A DNA stretch of 64,000 nucleotides, taken from assembly GCA_948472945.1 (NCBI GenBank), contig CAOKVX010000001.1, positions 62,001-126,000 on the forward strand. Direction: 5' to 3'. Of this stretch, positions 45,262 to 54,705 are shown piece after piece (the first letter of the stretch is position 1; each line of letters begins with the position of its first letter). The DNA comes from an uncultured Clostridia bacterium. GTDB lineage: Bacteria > Bacillota > Clostridia > Lachnospirales > Lachnospiraceae. The notes under the pieces are model-generated. The model saw only the letters and a program-made list of their open reading frames with translations. It was not told the origin of the DNA and did not search any database. A program made the position numbers and the translations under genes.

Positions 45262-46512
45262 ATGACTATGCTAAATGATAAAAAGAGGCCGGAGCTGCTG
45301 ATTCCGGCCGGAAGTCTTGAGGTGCTGAAAGTTGCAGTTTTGTATGGGGCTGACGCTGTATATATCGGAGGAGATATGTACGGGCTCAGGGCCAAAGCAA
45401 AAAATTTTTCTGTTGAGCAGATGAAGCAGGGTGTGGATTTTGCACACAGTTATGGAAAAAAGGTTTATGTCACGGCAAACATAACAGCGCACAATAGTGA
45501 CCTTGATGGAGTGCGGGAGTATTTTACTGAATTGAAGAAAGTGTCTCCCGACGCCCTTATAATATGCGACCCTGGAGTGTTTGAGATTGCGAGAAAGGTG
45601 TGTCCTGAAATTGAAATTCATATAAGCACGCAGAGCAACAATGTCAATTACGGCACTTTTTTGTTCTGGCATAAACTAGGAGCAAAGAGAGTTGTGACGG
45701 CTAGGGAGCTTTCCATTAAAGAGATAAAAGAGATAAGGGAAAATATACCTGACGACCTTGAGATAGAGACGTTCGTGCATGGGGCAATGTGCATATCATA
45801 TTCGGGAAGGTGTCTTTTGAGCAATTATTTTACAGGTCGTGACGCCAACCTTGGCGCATGTACTCATCCCTGCAGGTGGAAATACTATGTTATGGAAGAA
45901 CAGCGGCCGGGGGAGTATCTTCCGGTTTATGAAAATGAGAGGGGAACGTATATATTTAACTCAAAAGATTTGTGCATGATTGGCCATATCCCTGATTTGG
46001 TGGATGCAGGAATCGACAGCTATAAAGTTGAGGGCAGGATGAAAACCGCGCTGTATGTAGCCAATGTGGCGAGAATATACAGACAGGCTATTGACGATTA
46101 TTTTGACAATCCCAAGACATACTATGAAAAAATACCGTATTACATGTCTGAGATTGAAAAGGGAACGTACAGACAGTTCACGACCGGATTTTTTTATGAC
46201 AAACCAACGCATGATACGCAGATTTATGATAATAATACTTATGTGAAGAATTATATTTATCTCGGAATGATTCAGGATGAAAATGAACGGGGAATGTATG
46301 GATTTACCCAAAAAAATAAATTTTCTGTCGGAGATTCCATCGAAATAATGAAACCGTCTGGAGAAATAATACCTGCGGTTGTAATGAGAATGGCTGACGG
46401 CGATGGCGGCGAGATAAAGAGCTGCCCGCATCCTGGTATGAAAGTTTATATTGACGCCGGGGTAAAGCTCTGTGAATATGATATATTAAGGGCGGCAAAT
46501 GAATGTTCTTAA
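45262..46512 (+). CDS. trhP: U32-family tRNA hydroxylation protein (TrhP-like)
   Basis: 416-residue protein of the collagenase-like U32 family. PELLIPAGSLEVLKVAVLYGADAVYIGG opens the barrel; HISTQSNNVNYGTFLFWHKLGAKRVVTARELS and the cysteine-containing HGAMCISYSGRCLLSNYFTGRDANLGACTHPCRWKY follow. Despite the peptidase label, B. subtilis and E. coli members act in 5-hydroxyuridine formation on tRNA. Only one copy is here, where B. subtilis has two (yrrN, yrrO). Start ATG 45262, two bases after the trmR stop. Confidence 0.88.
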   Translation: MTMLNDKKRPELLIPAGSLEVLKVAVLYGADAVYIGGDMYGLRAKAKNFSVEQMKQGVDFAHSYGKKVYVTANITAHNSDLDGVREYFTELKKVSPDALIICDPGVFEIARKVCPEIEIHISTQSNNVNYGTFLFWHKLGAKRVVTARELSIKEIKEIRENIPDDLEIETFVHGAMCISYSGRCLLSNYFTGRDANLGACTHPCRWKYYVMEEQRPGEYLPVYENERGTYIFNSKDLCMIGHIPDLVDAGIDSYKVEGRMKTALYVANVARIYRQAIDDYFDNPKTYYEKIPYYMSEIEKGTYRQFTTGFFYDKPTHDTQIYDNNTYVKNYIYLGMIQDENERGMYGFTQKNKFSVGDSIEIMKPSGEIIPAVVMRMADGDGGEIKSCPHPGMKVYIDAGVKLCEYDILRAANECS

Positions 46513-46597
46513 AGCGTGTGTTTTCTGCATTCTGATATGTTATATTCGTGTGAATAAATTAAGGCGTTTGCCGTAAATTTGATTGGAGATGTTTATT

Positions 46598-47278
46598 TTG
46601 GGATACAAGTACGAAACTCATATGCATACCTCTGAGGGGAGCGCATGCGGTGTTTCAAGCGGTGCAAAGCAGGCGCAGGCGTACCTTGATGCGGGTTATA
46701 CGGGAATTATTATAACCGACCATTTTTTTAATGGAAACAGCGCAGTCAGAAAAGATTTACCTTGGGAGAAAAGGATTGAGCTGTTCTGCGTAGGATATGA
46801 AAACGCAAAGAAAAAGGGAGATGAGATTGGACTTGACGTATTTTTGGGATGGGAAGTAAACTTCAGCGCGACCGAATTTCTTGTTTACGGTTTAGATAAA
46901 GAGTGGCTGCTTAAGAATGACGACATACTTACGTTGGATGTGAAACAACATTATGAGAGGATAAAAGCGGATGGAGGAATGGTGATTCACGCCCATCCTT
47001 TCAGGGAGGCGCATTATATAAAGGAGATAAGGCTTTTTCCTGACTATGTTGACGGCGTTGAGGTTTTCAATACGGCAAACGAGCATATGAATCCTCGTTT
47101 TAACGCCAACGCATTGAAATATGCCAGGGAGAACGGGCTGCCTGAGACGGGGGGAACCGATTCGCACAATGTAAAAAATACAGGCGGAGGAATGGTCTTT
47201 GAGCACAGGCTTAACAGTATATATGATTATATGGAGGCTGTTTATAACCATGAGGGGACTGTAATTACGGATGTTTAA
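46598..47278 (+). CDS. PHP-domain metal-dependent phosphoesterase-like protein
   Basis: 226-residue PHP-fold protein. Metal-binding motifs: YETHMHTSEGS (HxH at the N terminus), IIITDHF, VIHAHPF, GVEVFN and GGTDSHN. Start is TTG with GGAGAT 7 bases upstream; this puts the HxH motif at the usual position near residue 8. Substrate unknown; relatives hydrolyse phosphate esters of nucleotides or histidinol. Confidence 0.87.
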   Translation: MGYKYETHMHTSEGSACGVSSGAKQAQAYLDAGYTGIIITDHFFNGNSAVRKDLPWEKRIELFCVGYENAKKKGDEIGLDVFLGWEVNFSATEFLVYGLDKEWLLKNDDILTLDVKQHYERIKADGGMVIHAHPFREAHYIKEIRLFPDYVDGVEVFNTANEHMNPRFNANALKYARENGLPETGGTDSHNVKNTGGGMVFEHRLNSIYDYMEAVYNHEGTVITDV

Positions 47279-47418
47279 TTTAACTTCGTAATTACAGCAT
47301 ATCTGAATCAACAAAAATTGCTTACTCTAATTAAGGATAAATATGTGTTAATTTAAAAGTTAAATTGAAAGTTAATTTGAAATTATAAGATTATTATTTT
47401 TGGGAAGGAGACTGTATA

Positions 47419-48645
47419 ATGTTATATGAGGATGTTAAGGCAATGCTGAAAAAGAGGGGGCAGGAGCAGCTGCTTAAGTACTACGGCAATCTTTCGGATT
47501 CAGGAAAAGAGGAGCTTCTCGCCAATATACAAAAGATTGATTTTTCTGTTTTGGATATATTAGGAAATCCGGAAATGAAGCAGGTGAGAGGGATTATAGA
47601 GCCGCTTAACGCTCTTGGAATGGACGAGATAGATACTAAGAAAGACAGGTATAACGCAGTCGGCCTTGACGCGGTGAGAAAAGGCAAGGTTGGAGCAATA
47701 CTTCTGGCCGGTGGACAGGGCACGAGGCTTGGTTTTGACAAGCCAAAGGGAACATTTAATATCGGGGTAAACAGGGAGCTTTATATATTTGAGTGCCTTA
47801 TAAATAATCTAATGGATACTGTAAAGGAATCTAAAACATGGATTCCGATTGCCGTGATGACAAGTAACATTAATCATGAGGACACCGTTAAATTTTTTAA
47901 GGAGCACGGTTATTTCGGTTACAACAGCGAATACGTATATTTCTTTATACAGGATATGACTCCGGCTGCCGATTACGACGGAAAGATATATCTTGAAAAT
48001 GAGAAAAAACCTGTGATGTCGCCTAACGGAAATGGCGGATGGTTTACGTCGTTTGTCAATGCGGGACTGCTTGGGGAGTTCAGAAAGTACGGCGTCGAGT
48101 GGCTTAACGTATTTGCTGTCGATAACGTGCTGCAGAGAATTGCCGACCCATGCTTTATAGGGGCTACAATAGATTCGGGCTGTGTGTGCGGCGCTAAAGT
48201 CGTAAGCAAGGCTGCGCCCGACGAGAAAATAGGCCTGCTCGTCAAGGAGGACGGAAAACCATCAATAGTCGAGTATTATGAGATGACCGACGAGATGATG
48301 CACTCTAAGGACGAGAACGGAAACAGGCTGTATAATTACGGAGTTATACTCAACTATCTGTTCAGCGTAGATGAGATGTTAAGGGTAATGGAGGATAAGC
48401 TTCCGATTCATGTAGTGGAGAAAAAGATTCCGCACATAGATGAAAACGGTAATATGGTTAAACCGACCGAGCCTAACGGATATAAGTTTGAGCTGCTTGT
48501 GCTCGATCTAATACATCTTATGCGCGACTGTCTCTCTTATGAGGTTGACAGGGAAAAAGAATTTGCACCTGTAAAAAATCTTACGGGAATAGACTCGGTT
48601 GAGTCGGCTAGAAAGCTGCTTGAGAAAAACGGTGTGTCTATCTGA
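47419..48645 (+). CDS. UDP-sugar / UDP-GlcNAc pyrophosphorylase (UDPGP type)
   Basis: 408-residue nucleotidyltransferase of the eukaryote-like UDPGP family. LLAGGQGTRLGFDKPKGTFNIG is the nucleotide-binding signature; FFIQDMTPAADYDGKIYLEN and SPNGNGGWFTSF follow. By family it makes UDP-GlcNAc or UDP-hexose from UTP and sugar-1-phosphate; the substrate cannot be chosen by eye. GGAAGGAG precedes the ATG. Confidence 0.88.
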   Translation: MLYEDVKAMLKKRGQEQLLKYYGNLSDSGKEELLANIQKIDFSVLDILGNPEMKQVRGIIEPLNALGMDEIDTKKDRYNAVGLDAVRKGKVGAILLAGGQGTRLGFDKPKGTFNIGVNRELYIFECLINNLMDTVKESKTWIPIAVMTSNINHEDTVKFFKEHGYFGYNSEYVYFFIQDMTPAADYDGKIYLENEKKPVMSPNGNGGWFTSFVNAGLLGEFRKYGVEWLNVFAVDNVLQRIADPCFIGATIDSGCVCGAKVVSKAAPDEKIGLLVKEDGKPSIVEYYEMTDEMMHSKDENGNRLYNYGVILNYLFSVDEMLRVMEDKLPIHVVEKKIPHIDENGNMVKPTEPNGYKFELLVLDLIHLMRDCLSYEVDREKEFAPVKNLTGIDSVESARKLLEKNGVSI

Positions 48646-48771
48646 GAAGTTTGAAACTTTTGAATAAACGTATACTCCAAATGCGGCAACCAAAACAGAT
48701 TAAGAAACATAACCGCTAAGATTTAAAATTGATAGATAATATTGTATGTTTTAAGAGTTTCAGGAGGAAAA

Positions 48772-51700
48772 ATGGCTGTCAGAAAACTTTTTAACGACGG
48801 ATGGCTCTTTAGGAAAGAAGCCGGGGGAAAACCTGCAAAGGACTGGAAAAGCGTAGATGTTCCGCATGACTGGCTTATATATGATTCTATGAATCTGTAT
48901 GAGAGATCAACCGGACAATACAAAAAGGAGTTTAATTATAAAAAAATATGCGGAGAGAGGGCGTTTATCCGCTTTGACGGTGTATATATGGACACCGTCG
49001 TACATGTCAATGGAATAAAGGCCGCCGAGTGGAAATATGGCTACTCAACATTTGAGTTTGAGGTAACTGAAATGCTTAACGATGGTATCAATCTTATTGA
49101 AGTGTCCTGTGAATACAGGTCTCCCAATTCAAGGTGGTATTCGGGGGCGGGAATTTACCGCAATGTGTGGTTTGTGACTAGGAAAGACGTATGTATCGCC
49201 GCGGACGGGATATATATATCCTCTGAATCCGGTCCGGACGGCGCATGGACTACATATATTGACACTGAGCTGGATTTTTCCAAGTTAGGGCTGCATTCGT
49301 CCGATGCGGAGATTGATTCCTACAATTCCACAGAGCTTAATACATACAGTTTGAAGTATCTAATATCGGATGCGGGTGGAAATATAATACATCGTTCCGC
49401 AAGAGTTATTGATGTGTCTGAAACATTTAACCGCGGATTGGAAAACGACGATTTAACAGGTTCGGACATCTTTGTTTGTATATCGCATAAAATTACTGTC
49501 GACAGTCCTGTTTTGTGGGACGTTGAAAACCCTTACCAATACTCCGTTACCGTTTGTCTATGTAAGAATGACGTTTCCATAGACACGGAAAAGATTAATT
49601 ATGGTTATAGGACGGCGGTATTTTCACCAGATGAGGGTTTTATACTGAACGGAAGAAAGTTAAAGCTAAAGGGAGTGTGTAACCACCATGACCTTGGAGC
49701 GCTCGGAGCGGCAGTAAATAAATGCGCTATAAGAAGACAGATAAGTATTCTAAAGGAGATGGGCGTCAACGCTATAAGGACGGCGCATAACATGGCGGCC
49801 CCAGAGCTTATAGAGGCGGCCTGTGAGATGGGGATACTCATATGCAATGAATCGTTTGACATGTGGGAGTGCAAAAAAACGGAGTATGACTATGCGAGAT
49901 TTTTTAAGGATTGGCACGAAAAGGATGTGCGAAGCTGGATAAGAAGGGACCGCAATGCTCCGTGTGTTATTATGTGGAGCATAGGAAATGAAATATATGA
50001 TACACACAAGGATGAACATGGTCAGGAAATTACAAGGAAACTCATGTCACTTGTCCATAAGTATGACTACATGCACAATGCGCCCGTCACAATCGGCTCA
50101 AACTATATGCCGTGGGAGAACGCCGCAAAGTGTGCGGACATAGTAAAGATTGCCGGATATAATTACGCCGAGTCATATTATGATGTTCACCACAGAGAAC
50201 ATCCCGACTGGATTATATACGGGAGTGAGACTGCGTCGGTTGTACAGAGCAGGGGAGTATATCATTTTCCTGAAAATGTGCCTATTCTGTATGACGACGA
50301 CCTGCAGTGTTCGTCGCTCGGCAACAGTACTACAAGCTGGGGGGCGAAGAGCATCGAAGCCTGCATAACTGACGACAGGGATGCGCCCTATTCTGCGGGA
50401 ATGTTTATATGGAGCGGATTTGATTATATAGGCGAGCCCACGCCGTACCACACAAAAAATTCGTATTTCGGGCAGGTTGATACCGCGGGATTCCCTAAGG
50501 ATTCCTATTATGTGTACCAGTCTGAATGGACTGATTACAGGAAATCGCCGATGATACATATATTCCCATACTGGGATTTCAATGACGGACAGATAATAGA
50601 TGTCTGCGTATGTTCAAATGCGCCGTCTGTAGAGCTTTTTGTGAATGGTGAGTCTTATGGCAGGCATGAAATTGACCACAAACATGGAAAGAAGCTCATA
50701 GCGAGATGGAAAGTTCCCTACATGAAAGGAAGTCTGCGCGCAATTGCGTATGACGACGACGGCGGTGTGATTGCAGAGGATGAGACTACGTCATTCGGGG
50801 ATGCGGTAAGGCTAACGGCACATGCTGACAGGAATGTTATGCGTGCCGACGGCAGGGAGCTTGTATTTGTTGAGATAGGCGCCGTAGACATTGACGGAAA
50901 CCCTGTACATAACGCCAATAACAGAATACTTGTCGGCGTTACGGGGGCAGGACGCCTCGTCGGTCTTGACAACGGTGACAGCACTGACTATGACTCATAT
51001 AAAGGGCTGAGCAAATGCCTGTTTTCGGGAAAACTTCTTGCTATTGTAGCATCGACTTTTGAGCCCGGTGAAATTCAAGTTAGAGTTACAGCAAAGGGAC
51101 TAGAAAGCTTAGAACTTACGATTGTGAGTGAACACGCGGACAGGTTTGAAAGCGAAGGATTGCCTTCAGGCGGGGGAGACTCTTCAGTTTTCGGTGAATG
51201 CGCGGATGGGTTAGAATACGAAGGCCTGTCTGCAAACGAGAGAAATCTTGCAGAATACACGGGAACATGGATTGAAGATATGGATGAAATTCCTGTGCGC
51301 AAGCTTGAAATTAAATCTCCGTTTAATATACTGACGGCAGAAAACCCGGAGTGTGAGGCTCATGTGGAAATACATCCGGCCAACGCCACGTACTCCGATT
51401 TAAGCTGGAGGCTTACGGCCGATAACGGTGTGACTACAAATCTTGCACGGCTGGAGGCCCGCGGCAGCAGCGTGAGGATAAAGGCATGCGGCGACGGAAA
51501 CTTCAGGCTGCGCTGCGAGGCCGCAAACAACAGGGGACATGCCAAGGTCATATCCGAGCTTGAATATAAGGTGCGCGGAGTCGGAAAGGCCTCTTTTGAC
51601 GCATATGATATGATATCAGGCAGTATGTTTTCATACAGCGAAGGAGAGATATCTAACGGAAACGAGAGAGGCGCCTCGACGCCTAGGGACCATGAGAGCA

Positions 51701-52362
51701 TACTATATTATGACAATATAGATTTTGGGGACTTCGGATCCGATATTATACATATTCCGATATTTGAGCTCGAGAATGATAAGCTTGAGTTTGAGATATG
51801 GGAGGGAAAACCTTACGGGGATGGAGCAAAAAAGCTTGCTGACGCTGTATATGATAAGCCGTCGGTATGGAACACATATCAGGAGGAAACATTTAGGCTT
51901 TCAAAGAGGTTAAAGGGCCTTACGGGTATAGGATTTGTATTCAGGAGAAAAGCTCATATAAAAGGATTTTATTTTGAGAGGATTAACAAGGCTTACGAGA
52001 AATTGTATGCCGTAGACAGCACAGGCATATACGGAGACTCATATGAAGTTCATGGGAATACCGTAACAGGAATCGGAAATAACGTCACTTTTACGTATGA
52101 CAGCATGGATTTTGGAGATTCGGGCGCGGGAACTATGCAGATATGCGGCAGAACCGTACTTGGCAACAACACTATACACGTAAGGTTCAAAAAAGGTGAT
52201 GCCACTTTTAATAGAATTGTCGAGTTTTCAGGCTGCAGTGAATATACTGTGCGTGAATTTGACATAAACGGTGTTTCCGGTGAATGTGAGGTAATGCTTA
52301 TTTTTCTTCCGGGCAGTAACTTTGATTTAAAATGGTTTCAGTTTTACAGGAAAAATGAGTGA
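48772..52362 (+). CDS. Cytoplasmic GH2 glycosidase with C-terminal binding modules
   Basis: 1196 residues from ATG 48772 (AGGAGGAAAA before it). No signal peptide. GH2 sugar-binding domain about 1-150, Ig-like 165-290, TIM barrel 300-590 with acid/base Glu407 (WSIGNE) and nucleophile Glu486 (IIYGSETAS), a DUF4982-like Ig domain 610-690, bacterial Ig-like 700-870, then two CBM6-like sandwiches (about 955-1075 and 1080-1196). It resembles beta-galactosidase or related GH2 enzymes; substrate unknown. Binding modules on an apparently intracellular enzyme are unusual. Confidence 0.88.
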   Translation: MAVRKLFNDGWLFRKEAGGKPAKDWKSVDVPHDWLIYDSMNLYERSTGQYKKEFNYKKICGERAFIRFDGVYMDTVVHVNGIKAAEWKYGYSTFEFEVTEMLNDGINLIEVSCEYRSPNSRWYSGAGIYRNVWFVTRKDVCIAADGIYISSESGPDGAWTTYIDTELDFSKLGLHSSDAEIDSYNSTELNTYSLKYLISDAGGNIIHRSARVIDVSETFNRGLENDDLTGSDIFVCISHKITVDSPVLWDVENPYQYSVTVCLCKNDVSIDTEKINYGYRTAVFSPDEGFILNGRKLKLKGVCNHHDLGALGAAVNKCAIRRQISILKEMGVNAIRTAHNMAAPELIEAACEMGILICNESFDMWECKKTEYDYARFFKDWHEKDVRSWIRRDRNAPCVIMWSIGNEIYDTHKDEHGQEITRKLMSLVHKYDYMHNAPVTIGSNYMPWENAAKCADIVKIAGYNYAESYYDVHHREHPDWIIYGSETASVVQSRGVYHFPENVPILYDDDLQCSSLGNSTTSWGAKSIEACITDDRDAPYSAGMFIWSGFDYIGEPTPYHTKNSYFGQVDTAGFPKDSYYVYQSEWTDYRKSPMIHIFPYWDFNDGQIIDVCVCSNAPSVELFVNGESYGRHEIDHKHGKKLIARWKVPYMKGSLRAIAYDDDGGVIAEDETTSFGDAVRLTAHADRNVMRADGRELVFVEIGAVDIDGNPVHNANNRILVGVTGAGRLVGLDNGDSTDYDSYKGLSKCLFSGKLLAIVASTFEPGEIQVRVTAKGLESLELTIVSEHADRFESEGLPSGGGDSSVFGECADGLEYEGLSANERNLAEYTGTWIEDMDEIPVRKLEIKSPFNILTAENPECEAHVEIHPANATYSDLSWRLTADNGVTTNLARLEARGSSVRIKACGDGNFRLRCEAANNRGHAKVISELEYKVRGVGKASFDAYDMISGSMFSYSEGEISNGNERGASTPRDHESILYYDNIDFGDFGSDIIHIPIFELENDKLEFEIWEGKPYGDGAKKLADAVYDKPSVWNTYQEETFRLSKRLKGLTGIGFVFRRKAHIKGFYFERINKAYEKLYAVDSTGIYGDSYEVHGNTVTGIGNNVTFTYDSMDFGDSGAGTMQICGRTVLGNNTIHVRFKKGDATFNRIVEFSGCSEYTVREFDINGVSGECEVMLIFLPGSNFDLKWFQFYRKNE

Positions 52363-52699
52363 TATTACCTTATCAGGGTTAGCAATGCACCATATCAATA
52401 AAAGATTCAGGGGTTATGGGATAGACCGCCTGCTGTAAAGGAGATAGCAAGACAAGAACGAAAAACACAGTAGTTCGCCAAAATACGCCGTCCTCGGCGG
52501 GTTCAAATTGGCGCCGTTGAGCGTAGTATAATGAGTGCTATAATGGAATTTTCATTGCTTCCTTATCTGCTATGCTGGAAAGATATGAGCCTGTTTCACA
52601 AATTTCAGGGCCATGTCTTTATCTGTAAAAAGACCTACATGCGGGCGTATCTTGACGCAATGACAGAGGCCGGACGTGAAAAGCGAATTGCATGGATGG

Positions 52700-52728
52700 T
52701 TGACAGGCTTAATAAAAATCTATGTAAT
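52700..52728 (+). promoter_or_regulatory. Sigma-A promoter P1 of the FHA module
   Basis: TTGACA (52700-52705), 17-base spacer, TGTAAT (52723-52728). Confidence 0.6.
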
Positions 52729-52780
52729 GATTATAGATGATTTATGTATAAGTTATTTTTTGCTTTTTTATATTTTCCAC

Positions 52781-52809
52781 TTGACAGGATGTAATACAGA
52801 TGATAATAT
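52781..52809 (+). promoter_or_regulatory. Sigma-A promoter P2 of the FHA module
   Basis: TTGACA (52781-52786), 17-base spacer, TAATAT (52804-52809). Transcription would begin near 52816, just before the ribosome site at 52822-52833. This argues for the TTG start at 52841. Confidence 0.7.
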
Positions 52810-52840
52810 GTGTATTACATTGAGGAGAGGGGGAATTTTA

Positions 52841-54055
52841 TTGCAGTTTATTTTTGACGACGACGGTGCGTGCAGGAAAATTGCGTACCGAATTGAGGAA
52901 CAGGACGGGTTCGATATTTTTTCTTACGAGATGTTGAGGGAGAACATTATTCCCGGTCTGCTTACTCCAATGCGCGCAGAGAGTAACGGGATGGATGCCG
53001 TTCAGTATGACGTGTCGAATCTTGATACGTTGAGGAATTATTTAAGCTTCAGTTTATCTATAAAACAGCTCTTGTCAGTTTTTTCACAGATTATATCAGC
53101 CGCTCTGGCACTTGAAGATTATCTTCTCGACAATTCACTACTTGTAACGGATATAGGACAGATATATTACGATAGGGAAAAAAATGAGGTTAAGATGATT
53201 TATTTTCTTTTGCTAGGTGAGACTGGTCCGTGGAGGTTTGAGGAAAAGCTTTTTAACCTGTTCAAAGAAATAATATTCAGTGCAAGGTTCATGGTAGGTG
53301 ACGGAGACAGGCATATTGCGGAACTTCTTAACAGTATTAATGATGTGAAGAATAGCTCGCTTGCCGACTTTAAAGAGGTTGTGTTAAAACTTGAGGGACT
53401 TGTGTCACATGACCTTGGAGCTGTAACTGAAATTTATGAAAATGTCAGTGAGGTTTCAGATGATGAACCTGTGCATAATGAAGTGGGTCAAGATTGCGCA
53501 GATATGAATTTTATGGCTTCGGACAGCAAAGAAACCATACTTGAATATGACGCGGGCGGAACAGACAGGGCGGAATCAGGTATCTTCAGTTTTGTCAGAA
53601 AGCTTTTTGCTAATGCGGGAGGCGGTAACAGCCATATTGGCTCAAAGGAGAAGAGTTGTATTATTGAGGAGGCTGACGCCGGGGAATTTTTACAGGATAA
53701 ATACGGGAATAATACCGTGGACGGCGAGACAGTCGTGCTTGTAAGCGGGAGTATGGGCGCACATACTCCTTATCTAATAAGGAGTGCAAACAATGAGCGT
53801 ATAGCTATTAATAAGAAAGTATTTAAGGTTGGCAAAGACGGCAGATATGCGGATTACATAATAGCTGATAATGCCGCAGTCAGCAGGGCGCACGCCGAAT
53901 TTATGATTAAGGACGGCAAAATATATTTGACGGACGAGGATTCGCTTAACAATACATATATAAACGGCAGCGCGCTTGTGAGCAGGAGAGAGTATGAGGT
54001 TGGCGAGGGGGATGTGATATTTTTTGCGGACGAAGAGTTTGTGCTACATTGCTGA
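52841..54055 (+). CDS. FHA-domain protein with DUF6382-like N terminus
   Basis: 404 residues from the TTG at 52841, which has GAGGAGAGGGGG seven bases upstream; the open frame extends further but would cross promoter P2. Residues about 1-190 (FIFDDDGACRKIAYRIEEQDGFDIFSYEMLRENIIPGLL) look like the domain called DUF6382; the assignment is from memory. An acidic linker follows. The C-terminal 100 residues are a forkhead-associated domain (FKVGKDGRYADYIIADNAAVSRAHAEFMI...LNNTYING), which binds phosphothreonine; the first arginine of the usual GR motif is lysine. First gene of a module with a PP2C-like protein and a Ser/Thr kinase, whose phosphorylated partner it probably reads. Confidence 0.82.
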   Translation: MQFIFDDDGACRKIAYRIEEQDGFDIFSYEMLRENIIPGLLTPMRAESNGMDAVQYDVSNLDTLRNYLSFSLSIKQLLSVFSQIISAALALEDYLLDNSLLVTDIGQIYYDREKNEVKMIYFLLLGETGPWRFEEKLFNLFKEIIFSARFMVGDGDRHIAELLNSINDVKNSSLADFKEVVLKLEGLVSHDLGAVTEIYENVSEVSDDEPVHNEVGQDCADMNFMASDSKETILEYDAGGTDRAESGIFSFVRKLFANAGGGNSHIGSKEKSCIIEEADAGEFLQDKYGNNTVDGETVVLVSGSMGAHTPYLIRSANNERIAINKKVFKVGKDGRYADYIIADNAAVSRAHAEFMIKDGKIYLTDEDSLNNTYINGSALVSRREYEVGEGDVIFFADEEFVLHC

Positions 54056-54056
54056 T

Positions 54057-54671
54057 ATGTCTCCTCCCTGCTGTGAAAACCGTATATGTGCAGCCCTGCG
54101 AGTGGATTCTTATGGTACGTTGCAGAGGATGGCTGCGGTTAACATCACATACGGTTATGGGAAAATGCAGTTACCTGATAATGTTGTTGGAGAGATTTTA
54201 GACCGGATTCCCGTACGCAGAAGATTCGCTTTAGAGACCGCAGATATAATTGCAGATATTTCGAAAAGAATATCGGACAGTGTTTCGTTTGCCGCTATAT
54301 ATGCGTGCGGCAGACATGCATGCCATGTTACAACTGGCAATGAGGTAATGAGCATTGTGAGAAACGGCAGGATGATTGGCGTAGAGGATGGCAGTATGGA
54401 GTATGCTGACTATAATGGTAATACTTACTGTTGTACATTTAGGCTTAAAAATAATGATTTCATAATTTTGCATGGACAGGATGTATTTGACGGTGACATC
54501 AGGGGATATATATGCGAACTGGTTTCACTGAACCTTAGGAGACGTTCTAAACGTCTTTCATATAAAAGCAACGCAGAGATTTTAGATATGTTGTGCGATG
54601 CGGTTAAGCTTAAGTGTGACTGTAATATTAAAAGTACAATTGCGGCGGTAACATGCGTACGGGATATATGA
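54057..54671 (+). CDS. Degenerate PP2C-like protein (predicted pseudo-phosphatase)
   Basis: 204 residues from ATG 54057, one base after the FHA stop (TGATATG re-initiation); a TTG at 54024 with GAGGGGG upstream is an alternative. The core SFAAIYACGRHACHVTTGNEVMSIVRNGRMIGVEDGS follows the PP2C pattern (SFA..Y..GR......GDSR.Y..R.G), and KNNDFIILHGQDVFDG matches the later SDG strand. The metal-binding aspartates are missing: GDS is GNE, SDG is HGQ, and VADGMGG near the N terminus is ITYGYGK. It should not dephosphorylate but could still bind phosphoproteins. The fold assignment is by eye only. Confidence 0.65.
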   Translation: MSPPCCENRICAALRVDSYGTLQRMAAVNITYGYGKMQLPDNVVGEILDRIPVRRRFALETADIIADISKRISDSVSFAAIYACGRHACHVTTGNEVMSIVRNGRMIGVEDGSMEYADYNGNTYCCTFRLKNNDFIILHGQDVFDGDIRGYICELVSLNLRRRSKRLSYKSNAEILDMLCDAVKLKCDCNIKSTIAAVTCVRDI

Positions 54672-54705
54672 TGGATTTTACGGTATTTGATGGAAGGTGG
54701 CTGGA

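Larger units (their letters stand above)
52363..52840 (+). other. 478-bp non-coding interval with promoters for the FHA module
   Basis: No gene is supported here. A 69-codon open frame (52531-52740) has no ribosome site, starts inside a promoter-like TATAAT and is rejected. A possible early promoter TTGAGC-16-TATAAT lies at 52517-52544; two better promoters are listed separately. The first 140 bases show no clear signal. Confidence 0.5.

Noticed and set aside
52531-52740. 69-codon open frame before the FHA gene
   Set aside because: No ribosome site, its ATG is within a TATAAT box, it overlaps promoter P1, and its sequence is not recognised.
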